From: Blasia pusilla
Lineage: Eukaryota; Marchantiophyta; Marchantiopsida; Blasiales
DNA length: 64,000 nucleotides
Assembly (NCBI GenBank): GCA_050084515.1
Contig: CM114272.1
Coordinates: 26,908,001-26,972,000 of the forward strand
Reading direction: 5' to 3'
A program made the position numbers and the translations under genes. Under the pieces are notes generated by a model. It saw only the letters and a list, made by a program, of their open reading frames with translations. It did not search any database and was not told the DNA's origin. Shown here in pieces: positions 37,428 to 48,106 of the stretch. The stretch's first letter is position 1, and every line of letters begins with the position of its first letter.

Positions 37428-38081
37428 GCAACTCGTCGGACTCCGACGAGTTGCTCGATTGATGAATGGGTTAGGTTTTTTTTTGCCGAAAGCAACTCGT
37501 CGGACTCCGACGGGTTGCTCGACTCGACGCTTTTTCGGATGTTTTTTTAAGAATGCAACTCGTCGGACTCCGACGAGTTGTTCGATTGACCACAGATTTA
37601 ATTAGTTTTTGGCCCAAAGCAAACCGTCGGAGTCCGACGGGTTGCTCGACTCACCGCCTTGTCATGATGTTTTTTGAAGAATGCAACTCGTCGGACTCCG
37701 ACGAGTTGTTCGACTGACTGCAGGTTTAGAATTTTTTTTGCCCAAAGCAACCCGTCGGAGTCCGACGGGTTGCTTGCCTCGACACTATTTTTGGCCGAAA
37801 TCAACCCGTCGGAGTCCGATGGGTTGCATTCGGAAGTTGGTTCCCCAAATTTCGCGTCAAATTGCAAGTTTCCATTCAATTGCGCAACTTGTCGGACTCC
37901 GACGGGTTGCTATGTTCACGTTAGTATGTTCAGTTGCACAACCCGTCGGAGTCCGACGGGTTGAAACCAGGCATTAGCAAATCTGAATGCAATTCGTCGG
38001 ACTCCGACGGGTTGCATCATTTAGCTCGTTGCTAGAATCCGACCTAGAGATGTGACGACCCGTCGGAGTCCGACGGGTTGC
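37428..38081. repeat. Regular dyad array in methyltransferase intron 2
   Basis: Eleven 27-bp dyads start at about 37428, 37492, 37554, 37619, 37683, 37747, 37801, 37884, 37937, 37988 and 38055, a mean period near 63 bp. Each has arms GCAAC(C/T)CGTCGG and CCGACG(G/A)GTTGC around a 3-nt centre (AGT or ACT). Several copies carry paired changes in both arms (CTCG with CGAG), keeping symmetry. The array fills the 760-bp intron. Confidence 0.95.
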
Positions 38082-40223
38082 AGGAACCCATGTAATTTGC
38101 TGACGGGTTGAGTTTGGATGTGCAGGATTGTATCCGAGGGGAATGTCACCCACCATTGGATCCACGACTGTGATCGGGTGAGGAAGGTGCTTACGACGCA
38201 CCCGGGAGAGTACATGGGGTTCTTGGGCGATGCCCTTGTCAATCAGATGCTTGCAAAGGGTGCTCAGATTAAAAAGAAAACTTGGGCAAATAAGTTTATT
38301 TCCCAAGATGCAGCCGTAACCATCCTTTGCTGGTCGAAGATACAAGCCACGAAGAAGAGCGCTGCACTGGAGCTGGAGCGGAGGGAGAAGGTATCTACGT
38401 CTGAGCGCGCGAAATTACAACAAAATACACGGCGAGCAAGATGCAGCGATACATCAGCATTCTCAACCCCGAACTGAGTTCTACAAGGAGCTGAAGGCGA
38501 TTATCAAGCGCCAGCGGAAAAGGGAGGAAGATCCGCATGGTCGGATTGGGGAGAAAGTGTCCCTGGATCGCGTGCATCGGTTTGCGTTGTCCGGCATAAG
38601 CGAGTTTAGGAGGATCCGACTGATGGAAATTAGTGTCGAGGGCACAGAGGCCTAGAAGAGGGCGGCACACCATCCTCCGGGTGTGTCCGATCCAGTGATC
38701 TCCCACTGGCTACGCGAATGGTCGTTCTGGGACGCGTTGCGGGTTATCGGGAAGTCCGTGCTGGACGGTCTGCAAGCGGAGCTCAGAAGATGAGAGCCCA
38801 TCCCGGATGAAGCAAACCTTGAAAGTTTTGGAGATTTCAAGGTTTGGCTCGACGACATCCGGGACAAGCCAACCAAAAACCCAGGATTCAAGACCATGTT
38901 CAAGGTTTGCGTCCTCCCTCAGGCACAGCTTGACGAAGAAGTAGAGGGGAACAAACGGGATCAAGCGAAGAAGAAGCGAGATATACAGGAGCATACGGCC
39001 GATTCAGTTCGACTAAAAGTTGCCCAACGGATGGTCTTCAGGTACTTCGTCGAGTGTAAGAATGCAGGTACGAGGGGAAAATTACCGGCAGCCTTGAAAT
39101 TGTGGGCTTCGCTGCCGGATGCAGAGACATTCTCTATGTACGACATGGAGATGGGGCAGCACATGTCCGATTGGGAGGTGGGGAATTGCCCCATTTGGCT
39201 CGACTTCAACGACCTTGAAGACATCACTGATAAGGATTTATGAGTGCTTCATGATGCAGTGGCCTCAGGACAAGACGACATCCCCAATTTCGTCCAGCCT
39301 GAAGACTTCTTCGGATGAGATGCAGAAGAGCAGGCCCACGAGACAGTTGAGTTGGCTTCAAGGTCCGCATGACCAAAGACAAATCCCAGCTGGTTTCAAA
39401 GGCAAAGCGAGGGGAGGGAAAATTCAGAGGCCAAGTCTTCCCAAAGAGAGGTCAAGATTCAAGGCCGAGGCGGAATCGTCCGGCGGCGGGGAGAGAGGGT
39501 CGGACCAGGTCCTCGGCGAAAAAACCCCACCAGAGTCTCGAGGTCATAGAGACCCGACAAGCCGTCCCATGGGACTCGGGAGAAGCGGAAGCGAGAGGTG
39601 CCAGGGGGTTGTCCCAAGGAGAATACTGATCCATCATGCTTGGGAAGACACGGACAAACAACGACCGGACAAGCGTCCTCCTTGATTCACTCCTCTCTTG
39701 GATGAGCCAAGAGCTTGATTCTCAAGCGTCGACACCAGCCATCGATAAATTGACAACGCTGGGACGGAAGCTCCAACAAAACGGGCACACTGCTTGGACG
39801 GTGAATGGAGTGGTCGAAGAGGTTGCGGTGGATCTCTTGATCGTCGATCTGCCCTCGGGGTTGCGACTTTGGGGCGAGAATCCGTGGGACGAGGTACCTG
39901 AGTGGAATGTGCCGCTCTCTTATGACCAGATTGCGGTATTGTTCTCCTTTGCAGACGCCTATCTGAGTGACAGGGGCTGCTTCTTGGTGTTGACTGGAGG
40001 GAGCGAGGACGAGCTCTTCAACCTCCAGTGCGTAAAGCGGAGGACGGCGCAATTGTGGATCATCAAAAACGAGTACCCACTCCGATCCGCGACGAGTAAG
40101 ATTCGGGTAAGGCTCAATTCCTGTACTATAATCTCAATTATATTTTAATGATGTGTATAATGAGTGTTCATCTCCGTTGAGTGAGTATAATGAGTGTCAA
40201 TCTCCGTTTTTTTTTACCGCGTG

Positions 40224-40625
40224 AGCAACCCGTCGGAGGGAAGGCGGCGGGTTCTTTGGCTTAAGCGACCCATGCTCGGCTAAGAGCAACCGGTCGGTTT
40301 CCGACGGGTTGCATCTTTCCCACATACACAGGGAAAACCGTGGTGTACTTGCAACCCGTCGGAACCCAACGGGTTGCAGGTACACCACGGTTGCAGTTGC
40401 TTTCGGTTTTTCCCTGTGTTTCCGGAAAGCTGCAACCCGTCTGATAGCGACGGGTTGTTCTCGGCGAGCATGGGCTGCTCTAGGCCAGCAACCCGTCGCC
40501 TTCCGACAGGTTGTTCACGGACAAAAACAATAGAGCCCGACGAGTTGTTTTAGTCCCTGACCAACCCGTCGGAAGGCGACGGGTTGGTCCGGGACAAAAC
40601 AACCCGTCGGACTCCGACGAGTTGA
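40224..40625. repeat. Dyad array in methyltransferase intron 3
   Basis: Six or seven dyads (near 40224, 40286, 40351, 40432, 40489, 40561 and 40599) with the same arms but more variable centres. One has the paired variant CCAACCCGTCG / CGACGGGTTGG. Two larger segments around 40320-40420 are also mirror images ('cagggaaaaccgtggtgtac' and its complement), making a longer hairpin. Confidence 0.88.
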
Positions 40626-41204
40626 TCCAAAGTCGAATTGAAAATGTTCTCAAGCCGACTTCTTTAGTTGCCGACATTGTTTCCAACGTCTTTGATTTCT
40701 GGATGGACCACTCCTACGTGTACTCCTTCGTTCGGCCCAAGCACAATTTCCAGGTGTTCAAGATCCAGGATCCTGTGGATCCATGCTCGATGGGTGGGCT
40801 TAGATAGTTTGTACAATTCCCGGAATTTACATGCAAGACAAGATACCCCACTTACGGGAGGAAGGAAAAGTTGCGACCCGATGCAACGCTCATCGAGCTC
40901 TGCTCAAGGCCGGGTGACTTGGTGTTCGACTTAGTGGGACTTTCAGGGGCAAGTATCAAAGGCGCCTAGCAGAGTGGCAAGAACATTCTCTGCCTCGAGG
41001 GAAGGCAGGAACTGTTTGACCTTTGCAAGGAGGCAAAGGCGAATACGAAAGGCTCGTTGGGGCGCATAACAACTCTCCACCGGCCGAGAGCTCGGTTCAG
41101 ACCCACCCTTGGTAGTGACTCCATTGTCACTTCCAACGATTCCAAAAATCGGGAGGGCAAGGCCGAAAGTAATTTTGCAAGAGCTCTCGGACGATGACGA
41201 GTGA

Positions 41205-42790
41205 GTTCAAAGAACTCAACGACCCAGCTTGACTGCAGCGTTTGGAGTAGGGAGTTTTTTGATGATGAGGCAAAAGATTTCATAGAATAGATCAAATGTC
41301 TGATCTCGAGCTTTTTTGGATGATATAAAGCGAGAAGATTTTTTCGAACGATGGTGGTGCTTGTAAAAGTTTGTTGAACATTTTTTGTCTTTTCGAATGT
41401 GATCGTCTATGTACTCCGCGGACTTCTATTTTGCAACCCGTCGGATTTCTCCTGCTTGCAACTTTTCACTTTTTGACCACTGCACCCTTTTTACCACTTC
41501 CTGGCAACCTGTCGAATTGCAACACGTTGCCTGATCGGACTCTTTCCCTGTTGGTCCAACGTAAGAGGCAGTCTGGCGGGCTTCTTCCCTTGGCACATTC
41601 CCCTCAACTCGTAAAGGCAGCGTAGGCTTCTTTTCTTCTCTCAGACGTGTTGGATTCCTACTACCTGTGCGATTGCCATAATGGTATTATCGGGGACGGA
41701 GCAGATATTGATACTGGATGGGTGTCACATTGCAGAGCGTACAAGGTATACTTCCGAGGAAGGCGGTGGGACTCGAATCAGGTTACATGGGACCGTTATG
41801 GTGTACCTCGGGGGGGGCCAAGGCTCTCGAATTCGCCAACATTTTCGATCCCCATCTACAATCGGCCAGAGGAGCCACTTGAATCCCAGAACATTCCTTA
41901 GGTACTGTCACCGAGGAGAGTTAGGAGTAAATTTGTAGATGACGAGGCTGAAGAAATCATAGACTAGGTCAAATATACATTTCTGAGGTTTCTTCGGAGG
42001 TAATAAAGGACGAGATTTTTTCAACCCATAATGGTGTTTGTAAAAGTTTGCTGGAATAGTTTTTTGGACTTGTGGATTGTGTTCTTTTAGCTACTCAGAA
42101 TTACAATTTTGCAACCCGTATGATTCCGACGGGTTGCAACTTTTTGCTTTTTGCCCACTTCAACTTTTTAACCATTTCGAGGCAAGCTGTCGGATTCCGA
42201 CACGTTGACTGCTTGAGTGATCGGACTCTATCCCGGTGAGACCAACTTCTGACGCATTGTGGCGGGCTTCTTAACTTTTGGCTCGTTCCCCTACATTCGT
42301 CAAACCAGTTATAGGCTTCTTTTCTTGTCTAAGAAGTGTAGGATTCCTACTACCTGTCGGATTGCCATTTCGGATTCCCAACCTATTAGATCGTCGTGGG
42401 TGCAGGGTGGAAGAAAATCACTTCTAAAAATCTTTCCTTTCTTATGGTGAGCTTTCTTACGGGTTGGGAGAGGTGCAGCTTCTCGATTTCTCAGCCTTAG
42501 GATCTGATGTGTTCACATTTCACAAAGTTGGTCTTGAGGAGACACCATTCATAACCAACAGAAAGTTGGTTATGGGGCAATTTAGGGGAGGCCATGATGC
42601 AGGCAACAATCCCTGCAAAAAGAGAGGTTGGCATCCGGATGGTCCTCCAACAAAAATACCAAGGGCACTGCTTTTTGTTGACCGAGACAAGGAATGTTAA
42701 GAAACTTAGGCTCACATGGAGAGTGATGGAAAAATGTTTGTAGTGGTCTTATGATGTCTCGTTTTTTCTCGCCCCCAGGAAAGAGGAGGT
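41205..42790 (+). other. E1 3' non-coding region
   Basis: Between the methyltransferase stop and the right terminal repeat. It is reverse-complementary to E3 (31330-32840) and to the equivalent part of E2 (46470-48100). It contains several degenerate dyad sites (for example ~41433, 42112 and 42189). Short open frames here have no recognisable product. Confidence 0.7.
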
Positions 42791-42990
42791 TTTTTTAGGG
42801 CCAAATGTGGACCACTAAATACTCTCTTGTAAAGATTTCCTGAATTTGAATGCAAACAAAAATTTCAAATATGTCAAAAAGTTTTGAAGAGAGGAGGCGG
42901 ATTTGGCCCTTTTTTTTGAAGAGAGACTCTCCTCTCTTCCTCTCTTCCTCTCCTCTCTTACTCTCTACTGCCAGAATACCAGCCCCCCCC
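42790..42990 (-). repeat. E1 right terminal inverted repeat
   Basis: Read on the minus strand it begins GGGGGGCTGGTATTCTGGCAG, followed by a GA-rich run and 'gtcaaaatttga'-like segments. It matches the termini at 31121 (E3) and 46266 (E2) closely over ~200 bp, and the left end of E1 imperfectly. Confidence 0.85.
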
Positions 42991-42999
42991 CCCAAAGAT

Positions 43000-45900
43000 A
43001 TCAAGTCTCTACTCCAAGAGCACAACCATCACCTGACTCTATCTACTCCAAGACATAGGCACGGCTTCACGCCTACCTCACGAGCTCGTCTGCACTTCAC
43101 GCAACTCAACGCTCGTCCCCAAAAATGATAAAGAAGTTCAGCACAATGGGAAGAGACACCCACCCTGGCATGTCTCTCCGTGGGACTACCCGCGACGGGA
43201 ATGTCCTCTACATGTGTGCTCCTCTAACAATTCAAGTGGTCAATTAACACCACCTCTGAATGTTGCCAATGTGGTCACCGTATCCTCACGTGGTCAACCA
43301 TCACTACCCCCCGCAAACTGCACTTGGTAGATGGCTCATCCATCCATCGCCTAATCGCCACTGTGGCTGATAAGAAACCGTATCGTCCCAAAAAACCAAG
43401 ATAAAACCATGGGGATACAACACCATACTCCCTACCAACACATCATACAACTCTGTCGATGTCATAATTGTCCGAGTGCGCACCATCACACTATCCGACT
43501 CATGCTTTGGTTGAAGTCTAACCACCAACTCTTGTCGAGTCATGTACTACGTGGATGATACACCCCCAATAGAGGTCTGTATCTGAAAGGGACAACGATC
43601 AATGTTGCCTTTCCATAATCCCAATGCTAAACACATTGCCTTCCCTAACATCAAGGGCTACGCTCCCAAATGAAGTAGGACGCACTGCAGGTGGTACACC
43701 GTACCTATGGGACTAACCAAGCAAAATAATCCAGATCGGTTATCTAACAACACCACATCTTGTGTGATGATGGCTTGCTCTATCGCTGGCCTAGCTAACA
43801 TATCTACCAACTTTGCCCTCGCATCATGCCATGAATCAGTGGGGAACGTCTCGAGCACCTGCTCCAAGGGCAAGTCCACCACCTCCTCAACTACCTTTGA
43901 ACAAGAGGCAATTATCTCTCCGCGCTCACGCAATGTGGCGGCCAGCCGCAACACCTCCATTGGTCAAACTCCATGGCGGAAAAAAATGGAGCCTAGCTCA
44001 CTGTAGTGGCCACCTCCAACAATGTGCTCGACAATAGCTCCACCCGAGCCAACATAGGAGTCGTGTCTCCCACTCCTAGTGACGTCGACACACTTGCCTC
44101 ATCCGTGGGCACTATTGGTCCTCGAGGCACCATCGACGGTGTGTGAAGTGCCTCTTACTACGTGAACGACTAGGGATCCCTGGCTTGCCACCCATCGGTC
44201 CCCTCTTGTGGGTCAATCTTAACCCCACCTCTCAATAGCTTGGTTACTCTCGCAACATTGTGAGTCACCATCGCATGCGCAGCAGCCTCAACTTGAGCGG
44301 CACCACACATAAATGCCATATTAGAGAAGTCCTCATCCGTATCATGCTAAGATGTGGAGGCTAGAGCCACACTAGCTACTCTCAGCTTCGTGCGTGTCCT
44401 TAGGTGTATCATCGTCATGGTAGCAATCCTCTGCTTCAACCAATCGATGCGAGTAAGGAGCGATGCATTGAGTGCACGTCCTCCATATCCTGTGAGTGAT
44501 TGTGGAACCCTACCACCATGATCAACCACTCTTCAATCTCCACCGACTCTCTCGCCCCCAGGTTCTGTGCCTACCTCTAGACGTACCTCCCGAGGAAGAT
44601 CAAAATTAACATCTATCCCTAGTATGACCATATCGGTGACAATGATTACACTGCAACTATGGTGGGGCCATCCTAGATGGCTCTTGAGAATTTGGAGGCA
44701 CCCTTGGACTTCTACCTTACTTTGGGCAGTCCCTTTGCATATATGGTCCACCACACATCCAACAAGCCAACCTTGGTCCCTACTGGGTAATATATGTCAG
44801 TACGGACCGTTGCCTCATCGGCTCATGATACCCGCCATGCTCTTTGGGCCCACCGGCCCGCTCTCGTGGTACTGGTGCATGCTGGGGTACCTGTGGGTCT
44901 ACTCCTACTCATGAACTTGTCGAATCTTGTTAAAATCCTGTGGTCACCACCTACTCTTCACTCATGTTGAGCTCAACCGGCTTTAAAAACTCAAAGACTT
45001 CAATGTGGGCTTTGCTGTGTGAAGCAACATTGCATCCCGAACTCTCCTCCATAGCTCCTCGTCCAATAGCTCGTACCAATACACCATCGAGTATGCCGCA
45101 CTCATCCCATATGTGGCAATGATTAGTCGCCACATGCGCGTGAATGCCTCTCTCAAACTCTCACCCGATCTCCCTTGAAAATTGTATAGACTCTTCAGCT
45201 TTTCGGTTCGCACGCCTTGATAGCTTCTCCGCAACGGTCATAAGAACTCTATTGTAGGACTGAAATTGGGTCACCCTATACCACTATAGGTTTCTGCCAC
45301 CTCATCACCCTCACTGCCATTATCTCCATCTAGTCCCCACGCTGATGGTGTAGGTCTCTCCCCTCTCACTATCCCATCATAAGCCTCACGGCCACTAGTG
45401 GACGCATACCCTGGAGCCCAATGCACCCTCCAGTCATTGATCTCTACCGAGTATAAAGATCAAAACTCCATGTAGTCATCCATTGGAGGACCCTCTAAAT
45501 ATTGGAACAAACCCTTCCATGCCATAAAAGGGTTGAATTGCGTAGGGGGCCATATCTCTTGGAAGTCGAACTCCTCGCTGAAGTCATGTTGATCTATGGT
45601 TCCTATCGCACCCGATAAACAACGCATGCCTCAATGGCCCATGTCGTCCATCACTCCTCACGTGACATTGTCTCCGTCTGCGATCTCGTCACCAGACCCG
45701 CTGTCTATTGATGACGATCCACCCCACAGATAGGAGTCGCGGTGGTTCTTCACTAAAAACCCCTCAATACCTCACGCCACTCCATGTCATACCACAACTA
45801 CTACTCGCACTACCCCACTCTTCCAAACCTTGGAAGAACGCCGTGATGACAACCCTGTCTCATGCGCTCAAGCACTCAAACTCACCAAGAGTGTACCACA

Positions 45901-46265
45901 CTCCTTACTAGCTCACCTACGCTAATGGTAATCCTGTGATGACACACCTGGGCTCACGCACACTCAACACTTGGGCTCACCATCAGCCTCCCGAACTAAC
46001 TCGCCTAAATCACAGACATACTCTCGAGTCATACTTGCAACCTCCCTACTTGGAAACCGCCGTATATCCATAAACATGCTACACATGCAAGGAGTCTACA
46101 CTCATCACCATCGCTATACCCATCTAGCACTAGCTACTACCCGATACGCAACACCCTCAATAACATGAGACAAGTGCAAAAAAAAGGGACTCGAATGAGT
46201 AATCTGAACACGTCCTCCAATCTATTGCTTGTCAGCACTAACTCCTCCATGTGGTGCAACAAACT
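43000..46265 (-). mobile_element. Gypsy-I gag-protease fragment
   Basis: Collinear with 55750-59015 of Gypsy-II but well diverged. Gag matches at 45234-44983 (RRSYQGVRTEKLKSLYNFQGRS) and the protease-adjacent region at 43960-43658 and 43543-43304 (DVLVGSMVLYPHGFILVFWDD, like VGGAVLYPMGFSLDYWEQ in Gypsy-II). No intact frame survives. The left edge is E1's target duplication; the right edge is the terminus of E2. It therefore joins the 3' fragment at 28251-28619 as one element split by E1, with its 5' end beyond E2. Confidence 0.85.
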
Positions 46266-46470
46266 GGGGGCTGGTATTGTGGCAGGAGAGAGTAAGAGAG
46301 GAGAGGAAGAGAGGAGAGTCTCTCTTAAAAAAAAAGGGCAGAATCCACCTCCTCTCTTCAAAACTTTTTGACATATTTGAAAAAAAAATTTGCTTTCAAA
46401 TTCATGAAATCTTTAGAAGAGAGTAGGTAGTGGTCCACATTCGGCCTTGAAACCCTTTTTCTGGGGAAAA
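46266..46470 (+). repeat. E2 terminal repeat
   Basis: Same ~200-bp terminus as at 31121 and, inverted, 42990: GGGGGCTGG, then a GA-rich run, an A-tract, 'cctcctctcttcaaaactttt' and 'tagtggtccacatt'. Confidence 0.85.
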
Positions 46471-48106
46471 AAAAAAAGTAGACATCATAAGACCACTACA
46501 AATATTTTTCCATCACTCTCCATGTGAGCCTAAGTTTCTTCACATTGTCTGTGCCCAAGGCTATTTTTATTGGAGGACCCTTGGCAAATAATTTGACATG
46601 AAGTAGCAATCTTATCTCAATGAAAGGGGCAAATAAAGACCAACTTTATGAAATGTGAACACAGGAGACGATAATTGAACCAAAAGATTGTTAGCTGTTT
46701 GGAGTAAAGAGGAACTGATGTCCCTTCATTCAGATCCTAAATCTGAGAAACCGAGAAGTTGCATCCCTCCCAATCCGTCGGAATTTTACAGGTTGCAACT
46801 CTTGCAACCCGTCAAAATCAGATGGCTTGCATCCCTTGCAAGCCAGCTCACCATAACAAAGGAAAGATTTTGAGAAGTGATTCCATTCCACCTTGCACCC
46901 AAGAAGATCCAACTGGTTGGGAATCCGAAATGGCAATCCGACAAGTAGTAGGAATCCAGCACGTCTTAGAGAAGAAAAGAAGCCTACGACTGGTTTGACG
47001 ATACTAGGGGAACGAGCCAAAAGTGAAGAAGCCCGCCACAATGCCTCAGAAGTTGGTCTCACAGGGAAAGAGTCCGATCACTCAAGCATCCAACCTGTCG
47101 GAATATGACAGCTTGCGTGGAAATGGTTAAAAAATTACAGTGGTCAAAAAGTGAAAAGTTGCAACCCGTTGGAATTCGATGGGTTGCAAAATAAACATTC
47201 TGAGTAGCTAGAGGAACACAATCGACAAGTCCAAAAAAAATATTCAACAAAATTTTACAAACATCATTATCGTTTGAAAAAATCTTGTCCTTTATTATAT
47301 CCGAAGGAAGCTCGGAAATATACATTTGATCTAGTCTATGATTTCTTCAGCCTCGTCATCTACAAATTTACTCCTAACTCTCCTAGGTTCCTGTACAAAA
47401 GGAATGTCCTAGGATACAAGTGGCTCTTCCGGCCGATTGTAGAGGGGGATCGAAAATGTTGACGAATTCGAGAGCTTTGCCCCCCCCCCCCTAGGTACAC
47501 CATAGCGGTCCCATGTAACCTAATTTGAGTCCCACCGCCTTCCTCGGCAGTAAATCTTGTACGCTCTACAAGATGACACCCATCCAGTATCAATATGTGC
47601 TCCGTCCTTGGAGACACCATCATGTCCTCAACTAGGTAGTAGGAATCCAACACGTCTTAGAGAAGAGAGGAAGCCTAAGACTTGTTTGACGAAACTAGGG
47701 GAAGGTGCCAAAGTGAAGAAGCCTGCCAGAATGCCTGTAAAGTTGGACTAACAGGGAAAGAGTCTGATCACTCACGCAGCCAACTTGTCGGAATCCGACA
47801 GGTTGCTTGGAAGTGGTTAAAAAGGTGCAGTGGTCAAAAAGTGAAAATTTGCAACCCGTGGCAATCCGACGGGTTGCAATATGAACTTCCGGAGTACATG
47901 GACGATCACAATCGACAAGACCAAAAAAGATATTCATCAAACTTTTACAAAAACCATCATCGTTCGAAAAAATCATGTCCTTTATTACATCCAAAGGAAG
48001 CTCGAAACTGTACATTTGATCTATTCTATGAATTCTTCTGCCTCGTCGTCAAATAAATCCCTACTCCAAACGTTGCAGTCAAGCTGGGTCCTTGAGTTCT
48101 TTGAAC
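46471..48106 (-). other. E2 3' non-coding region
   Basis: Equivalent to 41205-42790 of E1, downstream of the methyltransferase stop on the minus strand. Degenerate dyad sites occur near 46775-46830, 47160-47190 and 47788-47880. A poly-C run lies at 47479-47491. No gene. Confidence 0.65.

Larger units (their letters stand above)
36188..41204 (+). pseudogene. ParB-like domain + N6/N4 amino-methyltransferase (E1 copy)
   Basis: Exons: 36188-36802 (donor GTAAGA), 36893-37365 (donor GTGAGT), 38126-40106 (donor GTAAGG) and ~40650-41204, in compatible phases. Order of parts: an N-terminal Lys/Glu coiled coil (KKRIADKKREKKRLDASV) and acidic stretch; a ParB/Srx-like domain with WDGNHRFMAW (~37215-37245); a long charged middle; then a beta-class amino-methyltransferase with motif IV region VDLLIVDLPSGL (~39830-39870) and a C-terminal SAM motif SRPGDLVFDLVGLSGAS (~40895-40945). 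The family normally methylates adenine N6 or cytosine N4. Here the catalytic (D/N/S)PP(Y/F/W) is DLPS. Stops (36473, 36777, 38793, 39241) and frameshifts (~36200, ~38400) disable it. A eukaryotic gene of bacterial-type ancestry, by inference. Confidence 0.78.
28620..42990. mobile_element. Giant DNA transposon E1 (14.4 kb)
   Basis: Bounded by a 9-bp direct duplication CCCAAAGAT (28611-28619 and 42991-42999). The flanking Gypsy-I sequence is collinear with Gypsy-II across the site. Both ends carry a purine-rich inverted repeat (gtaagag(a)ggagaggaagagaggaagagagg) that is imperfect at the very tips. It contains a minus-strand transposase with a SWIM finger (34793-29017) and a divergently transcribed, intron-containing ParB/amino-methyltransferase gene (36188-41204). 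Both are broken. It also holds a nested 2-kb relative, E3. The 9-bp duplication and SWIM finger suggest a Mutator-like or KDZ/Zisupton-like superfamily; I cannot decide between them. Confidence 0.85.

Noticed and set aside
37186-37977. Open frames rich in repeated peptides such as ATRRTPTSC and NPSESDGL
   Set aside because: They are translations of the GC-rich dyad array in several frames, not proteins. The same peptides appear in every array.
37428-38081. CRISPR-like array (palindromic repeats with regular spacing)
   Set aside because: The 'spacers' are similar AT-rich linkers, the array lies in a spliced intron of a eukaryotic gene, and there are no cas genes. It is a tandem dyad array.
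36188-41204. Bacterial contamination as source of the ParB-methyltransferase
   Set aside because: Three introns with GT-AG borders, a TATA box, duplication in E1/E2/E3 and insertion within plant retroelements show it is resident in the plant genome.
28620-42990. Polinton/Maverick or Helitron identity for E1
   Set aside because: No polymerase, integrase or capsid genes and no Rep/helicase. The 9-bp target duplication and SWIM transposase fit a DDE-type cut-and-paste element better.
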